The notes beneath the pieces are model-generated. The model had not been told where the DNA came from. It saw nothing but the letters and a program-made list of their open reading frames with translations, and did no database searches. Positions 55,201 to 64,000 of a DNA stretch of 64,000 nt are shown in pieces (position 1 is the stretch's first letter; each line of letters begins with the position of its first letter). Origin of the DNA: Morinoia aosen (Eukaryota > Arthropoda > Malacostraca > Amphipoda > Talitridae); assembly GCA_030386875.1 (NCBI GenBank), contig CM059569.1, positions 50,011,842-50,075,841 of the forward strand. The letters are read 5' to 3'. The translations under genes and the position numbers were made by a program.

Positions 55201-56870
55201 TATCTACTCGCTGACTTCCTCGAACTAAAATTATTTACTCTTCCTCATGAAGAATTAATCTGCAAATATTACCCCAGCTGCACCTACGCATCTTTCTGAA
55301 TTTTTCAAATGTCATCTTCTTCTCAAGAAGTGCAAAGAAAATAAAGTTTATTCATTCGTTTTCGTTGTCTTTGGTAAGAGTTTTAGGTTTAAATCTAATA
55401 TTTGTTCTGCTTTGCTTCCAATGGTAAATAAAACTAAGTAAATTAGCAGAGCGTTAATTTAGTGGAATTTTTCTCTCACTGTTGTGGTGGTGCCATCGCT
55501 TTCGCCTGATTTGCTTGTTCTCGCTTCATATCATTTTCTTGGAGAACTGCGAGGCGCCGTATTGCCGAGGGATATGTATTCCTAATAAACTAATTCTTAT
55601 TCTATTTTTGTTATTCTCATCTTCTTACAACGCAAAAATGTGACTCCAGCTTATATGAATTTTCGCCACTTGTTTATATTATTAGTCTGGCTATTTTTTC
55701 GAACATAACTCTTAAAAACAATTGTCTGAACCATGTTTTTTCATTGCATCAAGTTGATTGAAATTATACTGTTCGCTTTTTTCCTAAGAAAAACTCCGCG
55801 TAAATTTTTGATGATTGTTCCGCATTCATTGTGTACTTGCAATATGAGAAGTGTATAAAAACTATTCCTTGATACTAATTAACTGAAGTTAAGCACATGC
55901 ACAACGCTTCTATGTAGGTGCAGTTATAATACCGGTCTGAAACCGTATTAATTGACTAAATTTAGATCAAACTTCAAATTTGAATAGGCACCATTAACAT
56001 GAAATGACTAACCATTTACCAAGCCACCAAGTCTGCCTCGTAGGTTATGGGCGCACTAAATGGAATTTCCCTTAGCCCTTTGCACCCGAGACATCGATAC
56101 ATTGCTGTGCTGCATCCAGTAAATTTGTTTCCTCTATGTAGCGATATATCGGTGTGGTGAGGCTCATCTTTGACCCATAGTGTGCTTGAAAAATATGTCA
56201 AAAATGATACCTCATTTACTCTCGAGTAAGTCAAATATTCCATACTTGGCGAGAAAGCCCTGGGTAAAGAGTTTTTCGTATTTTAGAAGTTAGTGTACAC
56301 AGGGTCAAAATAATGGATGCACTAACTTCGTTTATTAAACGTGAATTTAAAATTCCCACTTATAAAATAAAAATACTATACGATTTACTATAAAATTTGT
56401 GATATTGAAGGGAATATCTGTCAACGTGTGGAAACCCACCACTGCACTAAAGTGTGACTTTGGAATACTTCAAACTGATGGCAAAATCCCCTTCACATAA
56501 CTGTCATAGATGCATACTGCTCTACAGCGATCAAAAACGAAAACGAGCCAGCACCGACCCACACACAAGTCCGCAACACAGGCCGGCAAGCAAGCAACTG
56601 AGTTTCTCAATCAGGAAACGATCACACTCATGGTCACAGTAAAAGGAGCCCCATGGTAGATATAACCCTGAGCAGCCCTCTACCACGCTCCAGCAGGCTG
56701 TTATCGCGCTCACATGTTCAGCTTGGTACGACGCCGTTCTGTCTACTTTTCGTAAAAAATGTTGATGCTTTTTCGAGTTTCATGGATATCTAAAAGATGA
56801 GCCTCGAAACTCAGAAAAACATCTAATGCCATTACATCTGCCTATGACGAAAGATGGGATTGTTTCTCCG
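55201..56870. other. No gene seen
   Basis: AT-rich spacer. No exon, repeat family or transposon end was recognised. Confidence 0.4.
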
Positions 56871-56876
56871 CTTTTC

Positions 56877-59800
56877 AAAAAAAAACAGTTTATTCACGAT
56901 AAAGATGATATATATATGAAATATTTAACATCGGATTTTAAAGTGTCTTAATATTAAGATCCTTAGTTGATATACATACATCGGTATCAAAGTGCCGATG
57001 CCAATTGTCCAAAAAAATGAATTAGAGAAAAAAAAATCATGTAAAAATTTAATCTCTATTTTGATTTAACCTAAGTTTGATAATGCATGTAAATACAAGT
57101 AATAAAAAAATAATAACCTAGTACGAGTGACGTATTGATGAAAATGTTCTTGTTAAAGCGCATTTACGTTGAAATACGAGCTTATAGGAACTTGCGATAT
57201 CAAGGATTAATGTTGAAAGTAAAATGGGTGGATTTAAATTATTTTGCGTGTAAGACTGTGAGGTCGAAATTTTCAGCAATCTTTTCACTCTTACATATTT
57301 ACTGATATGCAAAATCATTAGCTCGGAGAAAATAAAATATGTATCCACAACATAAATTTACGATATTTTCTACACAAATAACACTGGCACATAAGAATTA
57401 ACCAGACTCAGAAACATGCAAAGGAATTGTTACATATTGGAAATCAAAACTTTCACAACATAGTTGTTGTAATTCGTGAAATTAACCGCCCAGATAGTGC
57501 TGTCATAATACACGTTCCCTCGTTATCTTTGTAATTATTTCGAAAATGGGAAAAAGTCTGGGGAAACGCTCCATATTTATTTCAAAATTACATACGTATG
57601 TCAAATTTCATAGTTCTAGATCCCATACAACAAATGTGACAGCCATTTTCTTGATTCTGTGTAGACGTCCCCTGTAACTAGCTCAAAGAACATGCTGTGA
57701 ACCAACCCACAACCAATTTCCAATATTTCCTATATAGATTTATGACTTTCGATTTGCTAGATACAGGCATTGTAAATGCCCCTCTTCTAATGCCGTAACA
57801 GGGGAGTTCTGAGAATAAATTATTATTGTCCACGCAATTGAATTCTTTTAGAAACACTGAAAAAACGAAAACTTTCCTATGTCTGAATTGGATACAGGCA
57901 TTGTAAATGCTTAAATACACCCTGCGTTGTTGATTTTTTATAACGAAAAATGTGTTGTTTATAGTAGAAAATCTTTTGCCAATATATGAATACAGTTTCC
58001 TCGAATATTTTACTAATAATTGATGGTACGGAGACAGGTCTATAACTGTTAAGACAATATTTATAACCACTTTTAAAAATAGGGCTTACTCTGGCTATTT
58101 TGAGAGAATTCGGTAAAATACCTTGAAATTACCACTGGTTAATAATGTTGGAAATGAACGGTGCTGTAACAGCTAAATCTGTAAGTACTTTAGCCGAGAA
58201 CATTTTTAATTTATTTGATTTTTTTCCAAGAGGTTTAACCACGCAATTACATCGGAGGAATTAGTAGGCGTTAAGGGGACTGACGCACATTTGTGAGAAA
58301 AAATTCACTTCTTGTTTTTTCCTGTTCAAATACTTGTGCAAAACCTTCGTTGTGTTTCGTTTTAAATTTCATGTTCCTGACCTAACCGTTTAGGAGACAT
58401 CGATCGTCGAAGTTGCGTAGTTATTGGCTGAGTTGCATCGGGGAAGCTCCATTATTGGCAAGAAATCAGCCAGTGCTTGCGAAACACTGTCGAAAGCGAC
58501 GTTTTTACAGGTCAAAACTATATAGCAATAAAGCAATTAGAGCTCATGACTCAAGAAAACTCGTTAGTTACCTCTTGGCTGTCGAGGTATGAGATAACGC
58601 TATTTATTTTCCTGCTCTCATTTGCGGAATTTTTCGACATATTTCTAGAACCCTTGCAGCTCATATTTATCGGCGTAGCGACTTGGCTTTGGGCTCATTT
58701 CATTCGTAATTATATTTACTATAATCTGCATTACTCAATTTTTAATATAGGTTTTTGTTTTTTTACGATTTTTACATCGAAAAATTTTTCTTCGTATTTT
58801 CTTTTCAAAAATTCCTAAAATGTTAGTAACTACGAATTCAAATTTTAAATATCGTTTTCTGAGTGCGATGACACTAAAAACAACTTTTAAAATCAATTGA
58901 TTTGGCTTCCAAGATATTTTGAAAAGTGCCTCATAAAGCCTTTCTTATTAGAATAACTCGTTTTCTATGCAAAAATTTGAAAAATGTGGCCTGAGAAGAA
59001 AATTTTAAAATCTCAATTTGCACAGGTGGTTCATTGTTCAGATAAATCTATCCAATAGAGAAAAAGTACTTCCAAATGTGAGGTAGTCCCCTTAAGAAAA
59101 AGAGTTGTGTTCAAGGACATTATCCATGTATTCCGAGGAGTCAGTAGGTTCACTAGAAATATTATCAGCTATATTTTTTCTTGTGTTTACAAAAAGCTGT
59201 TAAACACAGTGGCAATATCTTTCTTCTCGTGATATCTTACTTTGTTTTGAACAACGGGCTCAATCGTTTTCATAGCACTATTTTCCGGCTTATAGCAATA
59301 ATTAAGCTGGCGCCAGGTTTTTTTGAACGTCATTTTTAAATTTAATGAATGTTGAGCCTAGTTTTTTTGCTGTGTTCATGCTAGATTTGACATATATTTC
59401 TTGACTGAATCTATTATACATTTATTATTTAGATATTCGCTCTCCGTTGAGTAGAGCTAGGTACGCTTTACGTTTCTTGATACTGATCACGATGTCTTCA
59501 GTAATCCAGGGCTTTTGTTTATTCTTTTGTGTAATTGTACGAGTGATGATCAGACAATATTGATTCCATGCAGTCGTTATAATTTTACTGAAGTTTGGAA
59601 TGGTTCAATCAACGTTTATTTCCCAATTGTCCTGTTGATAAATGCCCAATGTTGGCATTAATTCTTCTAAAATAGTACGCGTTGTTCCCAAATTAAATTC
59701 ATTGAGGTAACGATATGAGTCAGTTTCAGCCTGTGACTTGGTACAAGCTATTTGTGTATTTTTCTTAATAAGAAACAGGGAAATGATCAGATAAGTTGGA

Positions 59801-60450
59801 GGTTATTATAATTGTGAGAAAATTAGTCGGATCTAACGTGAAGATATTATCGAGCAGCGTAGCTGATTCGGATGAAACACGCGTAGGCTTCTTGATGATT
59901 CGAACCAAAGATTAAGACTGAAAAACCATTATGAAATTTGGATTTTGTTTGCAGCTTTCACGTTTCAAAAGATCGTAGTTGAAGTGACTGCATATTATAA
60001 TGTTATTGTACAATGACTTGTTAAACTGTGGCATCATACTAGGAGTTCATTCAGGAACGATACCGGACCAGCCGGTAGCAGTACATAGTTCCAAATACGT
60101 TGCGTTTACCGTTTTTCGTAAGTTCTACCAATAACGTTTCGATATAGTCACGATTCTTAGTAGCACATGCAATTATTTTCGAAGTTATGAGTTTAAATAT
60201 GTACGTACTGACCCCTTCGCCACGTTTATTATTATTACGTAGTGAATGGTGGCTATAATAGTTAAGCTTTTTAATCATTTCTTTCTGTAGTTGAGTCATC
60301 CAGCCAATTTTCGGTGAAACTACGAACGTCAAAGTTACAATTTTACTCAGTGATATTACTAGTTATTTCATTTATTTTTTTAATAGAATGAGCAACACAA
60401 CAGCGAAAATCATTGTAACATGTTCTCATCGATGCATTGAATTTTGAATA
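56877..60450 (-). mobile_element. Older, decayed CR1/L2-like LINE
   Basis: A diverged relative of the 36897 element on the same strand. Its 3' end has AAAACAGTTTATTC and GATGATATA blocks like the other copies. RT remnants lie at about 58000-58140 (NSYRPVSVPSIISKIFEE in the minus frame), a linker at about 59460-59520 (KQKPWITEDIV, like WITDEV in the intact copy) and endonuclease remnants at 60051-60332 (GEGVSTYIFKLITSK). Multiple stops and frameshifts. Interrupted by a TTAA-target element at 58275-59091. Confidence 0.8.
58275..59091. mobile_element. 817-bp TTAA-target DNA element nested in the LINE
   Basis: TTAA at 58271-58274 and 59092-59095. Inverted ends GGGGACTGACGCACATTTG and, inverted, GGGGACTACCTCACATTTG (16 of 19 match). 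LINE homology stops on one side and resumes on the other. The single internal 113-codon ORF is AT-rich and hydrophobic and resembles no transposase. Confidence 0.82.
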
Positions 60451-61711
60451 TTGGTATACACACAATTTCTATTTTCATTTAGGTTTGGAAACAATATATT
60501 CTAATGATTGAGATCTGTGTCAATTTCATCACATACATCGATATAATCAACCATTAAAATGACCTTTTAGCAAGTAATATTAAAATTAGCAAATCACAAA
60601 ATATTACAAAGTTGAGATAAAAATAAAGACAATAATACTTTAAAAATATGAATTGAATAGTGAAAAAAATCACCCAAAGATGATCAGACTTCAATTTAGT
60701 GTAATTTCATGATTAGTACTCGCACTCAGTCTGCGAGCGCGAACATTGGAGTGCACAAATTGCTCAAAGTCTAGTTACAAAAGCTGTCATACACCAAGTA
60801 GTACCTGCATATAATATACAACGTGTAAAAAAAGACTAAATGGATTGAAATCGAAGGTACAGTGACATGATATCTAAAATGAAGACCTTGAATGTTTAAA
60901 TTATTCTTGGATTTAGTAATATCGAAAACAAACGAATAAGATCGTAAGCAGCATATTGAAAATAGGGTTACAGGAAAATGAATAAATATTTAGTGATTTG
61001 AAATCGAAGTGAAATGTCTGACGTGAATGCCTTGGAAATGCAAAAAAGCCAATCTAGTAAAGAAAAGAACATTTGGGTAGAAATCGAAATAACCTAAAAT
61101 CATGCATGATAGTTAGTACCAATTACAAATATATTTCAAGGTCTTGCTCACTTGGTGCACCAAATATTGATCGAGCTCTTCAGGCGTGCTGAAAATCATG
61201 GTCATTTAGGTATGATTTGCCGGAGCCGTTAGTGTCGTGTGTGTCGGGATTGTTCCGCTCCAAAACAAAGTGCCTGAATTGGATGGTAAAAATGCTTTTC
61301 TATCAAGAGAGCATGCCTACTCAAACCTTGATCATCCAAGAGTATATTCAGCTAACCATAATCAAAATATCGAACGAAAAGTGTAATGTTCACTCACAAA
61401 AAGCACTGAACCCTCACTTCCTCCAGACACCAGCAAGGATATGTCACTCATTTTAAAATGGCAGGCAGAAATGCAAGGATTAAGTGTACCAGTGAGACTA
61501 CGCCAGACTTGGGTCCATTTCATAAATTACCAAATCATAGAAAGTAAGTGGTTTGTATTCTAATTAATCGTTTAAACTCAGTAATGATAAAATTTCAAAA
61601 AGAAATGAATGACTTAAAAACGATCATCCAAACACTAGCGAAGTAAGAATCTGAGCGAAAGAAAATCATAGACGATCAAAATAAGACAATAAATTGCATA
61701 GTCTCCCGTCG
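60451..61711. other. No gene seen
   Basis: AT-rich spacer with many short chance ORFs. Nothing recognised. Confidence 0.4.
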
Positions 61712-64000
61712 GGACCAATTAGCATATTACCGTAGTTACTCTCATGGGATAAAACTATTGTTTCTATGGGAACTTGGGCTCCCAAAAAGAACGAAGATGT
61801 AATATCCCAAGCTGAATGTTGGATAAGCCTTCCTTACGTTGAAATGAAACAGGTTTTTTGTATTGATGCGGATAATGTCTTTTCGGTTCATTTCTGTCTT
61901 TCATCCGCGTCTATTACTTCTTTATTCAACTTTTATCTCATTTCGCAAACTTCTTTTATTCGCAATATTTCTATACGCAAACACCCTTTGTACATATTTC
62001 TTTCGTTCCTTTAATTCAATACTAAATGGAGTCTTTCTTCCTTCCTCTTTAGGGAATATATTTGCTATGGTTAGGGAGGCCTAAACTAATTTACAGTCTA
62101 ATCAAAATTTTAGTTAGTACTATATTTTCACTTCGCCACAAGTCCATCTCTGTTGATAATTTCCAAGGGAAGAAATGTGTAGAGGAGCTGCCGGTGTGAG
62201 TGACGGCAGACCTCGGCAAAGACGAGGCTGAAAAGCTCCAGGCAGATCTGAAGGAAGCAGAGGCAGAAGCCACCATAGAGTAATGGACACAAAAAAGTGT
62301 AGCTTCCACGAGCTGCGAATTGCCTTCATTCTTGATTGTTGTTTCATGAATTCTATTAATTATACATGCGGTGCGAATTCCCCTTCTATGCTCGTTGCGA
62401 GTTTTGGCTTTGAAGTTTTCATCAGGCTGTCGATTCTATAACTGTATTGTAAAATAAGTTTGTTTTTCATTCTCATTCGTAATTGGCTGGATCAATTACT
62501 TGCGAGGTAAAGGCAACAAGTCTAATGAGGATCTAATTTTACCTCATTATCAAATTCATTTAACTTTATTTTCTCGAGGTATCAGAACTTACGGGTTTTC
62601 TTTTCCAAATGGTCGCCGTGGTCATAACCAGAAGCCAAAAATGTCTCTTTGTTGATTAATACTGAACATCTCGTAAATTAAAAACTTAGAATTTGTTCTT
62701 TCATCCCAAGCTGGCTGTTGATGGAACTGGTGCAAGAAAATGTGTACTAGTAAACGTTTTTGTGTTGAAAATGTGATAATTAAACTTATAGAAGTAAAAA
62801 AGACATCGGATGTCGCCAAAACAGCCATCGGATGTCGTAATACTGAGACGATGATGAAGGCAAAAAATCTTTTATGATATAATTAGTGTCGGATATTTTA
62901 ACAGGAACACAGGAAACGACTCACAGAGGCACTCAATTTTTTTTTAATATATGGAACCTTTTTTTAACACGACAAATTGTCTTTGATAAACTCCCAAGTA
63001 AAAGATTTCGCAGAATTAAATAGTCTTCATTCGAGTCTTCATATTGCCAGAAGACCAAACGAATTATTAGGGCGTATCTTCTTACGTCTAGACGTTGACA
63101 AAGTGAACTAGAGGCCATTAGAGTTTCGGTCCCTTCCAGCCCAACACAGAACTGCAATTTAGTAAGGAGGAATTAGTGATTAAATGTGGCACCACCGCGT
63201 CAGATAATATAACACTCTGAGATCTCACTCAAGAAACTTTCATTGATGTCGAGGTACGAACTTAGGTAATACCTAGAGTACAAAAAATAAAGTCGGAGGT
63301 GAATCACACGCTGGAGAAGAAAGTTAGGCCTGGTAGACCGAACAAAGTGGCATCTTAAAGAAGCATCCCATCCAAATCACGCTCGCCAAAGGATTCGGAG
63401 GGAGAACAAAAAGCCACAACAGAAAATTGAACCACTTCAAGTTTCGCATCTATTCCAAATCTCATGTCATCACCGGCACACCTTGAAATAGTGCCTAATC
63501 ACTACTGATTTCAAGAGGGCACCGCAGAGCCACGGGTAGTATGATATTGAAAATAATAAGAGAAGCTAAAACTCGTAGTTTTGACGAGTCACAAGGACCA
63601 AATACGTAGATGGGCAGAAAAGAGTTTGCAAACGTGCAAGGTATATCAATAAACAAAATGAACAGAAAATGTGATTGCAATCACAAATTTAAATAGTAAA
63701 GAAAAGGCGATCACAAATTCCCTGACAGGTGCAACGCACATGAGGTCAGGAACCTCCTCACAGCGCGGTACAATTCCATCTCATTTGGCACACACCCGAC
63801 ACCTGTCGAGCTAAGTGCTGCCACGAGCTGCCACTTTAACGAGATTTCGCTTGATGAAAAATAGCGACTTTAAAAACTTTTTAAGTTCAAATTTCTTACA
63901 TTAGAATGCACTTGTTCTTACACGCGGGCGAAATATTTGGTAAATTCTGACGCTATGTTATTGATTTTGTGGCTAAATTTCTAATCCCATTTGCCCTACG
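61712..64000 (+). pseudogene. mRpL12: Duplicated mRpL12 intron 4 / exon 5 / 3' flank, pseudogenised
   Basis: 61712-62884 follows 35193-36345 (for example AATTAGCATATTACC, GGTTTTTTGTATTG, ATTGCCTTCATTCTTGATTG), and 63926-64000 follows 36358-36435 to the window end. Intron sequence is included, so this is a DNA-level duplication, not a retrocopy. The exon copy (62166-62283) reads CVEELPV, stop, VTADLGKDEAEKLQADLKEA and so on to TAA. The acceptor is changed from TTTGCAGGCG to TTCCAAGGGA. With a stop and no acceptor it should not encode protein. About 1.0 kb (62885-63925) has no counterpart in the parent. Confidence 0.88.
62885..63925. other. About 1-kb segment present only in the duplicated copy
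   Basis: It interrupts the duplicate where the parent has just TTCAATGCTGCCTGTTTTTA. TGTCGG at about 62887 and CCGACA at about 63804 would suit LTR-like ends, but no target duplication was found. Unassigned. Confidence 0.45.

Noticed and set aside
58477..58818. A 113-codon hydrophobic ORF as a membrane protein or transposase
   Set aside because: Extremely AT-rich (Phe, Ile, Tyr, Leu), inside a non-autonomous element, no catalytic motif.
62887..63804. A solo LTR with TGTCGG...CCGACA ends
   Set aside because: No target duplication, and homology to the parent locus does not resume until about 120 bases later; the ends may be chance.
1..64000. CRISPR arrays, bacterial operons, rRNA genes
   Set aside because: None seen; the window is eukaryotic and its tandem repeats are minisatellites or transposon parts.

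Overview
The window is eukaryotic and most likely from an arthropod, perhaps a crustacean. It is AT-rich, has spliced genes with GT-AG introns from 93 bp to almost 10 kb, and is dominated by metazoan-type transposable elements (Ty3/gypsy, CR1/L2-like LINEs, tRNA-derived SINEs, mariner-like and TTAA-target MITEs, a foldback element). There is no bacterial gene organisation. The species cannot be named from sequence alone.

Three spliced host genes can be supported. (1) 1-4221, plus strand: part of a gene whose five consecutive exons join in one frame; the product is not recognised. (2) 23313-35756, plus strand: a complete five-exon gene for mitochondrial ribosomal protein L7/L12 (mRpL12/MRPL12), 201 codons after splicing; its introns hold a foldback element, a piggyBac-like MITE and a SINE. 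(3) 52102-47440, minus strand: a three-exon model of a Golgi carbohydrate sulfotransferase (type II membrane protein, Sulfotransfer_2 family), 334 codons. A pseudogenised copy of the last mRpL12 exon with its flanks lies at 61712-64000.

Mobile DNA by region. 6-8.5 kb: LINE fragments. 10000-22661: a tandem Ty3/gypsy array LTR-internal-LTR-internal-LTR on the minus strand, with three 935-bp LTRs and a GGAC target duplication. One internal copy is intact (gag plus a 1109-codon pol) and one has frameshifts. The gag-pol junction carries a textbook -1 frameshift signal. 36.9-44.3 kb: a nearly full-length CR1/L2-like LINE, minus strand, with an OTU-type cysteine protease domain in frame ahead of the endonuclease-reverse transcriptase, split from it by a single UGA. 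54.4-55.2 kb: a third LINE fragment. 56.9-60.4 kb: an older decayed LINE with an 817-bp TTAA-target element nested inside it. 45.9-49.3 kb: a 220-bp near-perfect palindrome, SINEs and a mariner-like MITE.

The best candidates for something new are the OTU-endonuclease-reverse transcriptase LINE, the three-LTR array with its frameshift signal and unusual primer choice, the foldback element inside the mRpL12 intron, and the 3' end core shared by the LINE and the SINE. All family calls rest on reading motifs by eye, with no database search.
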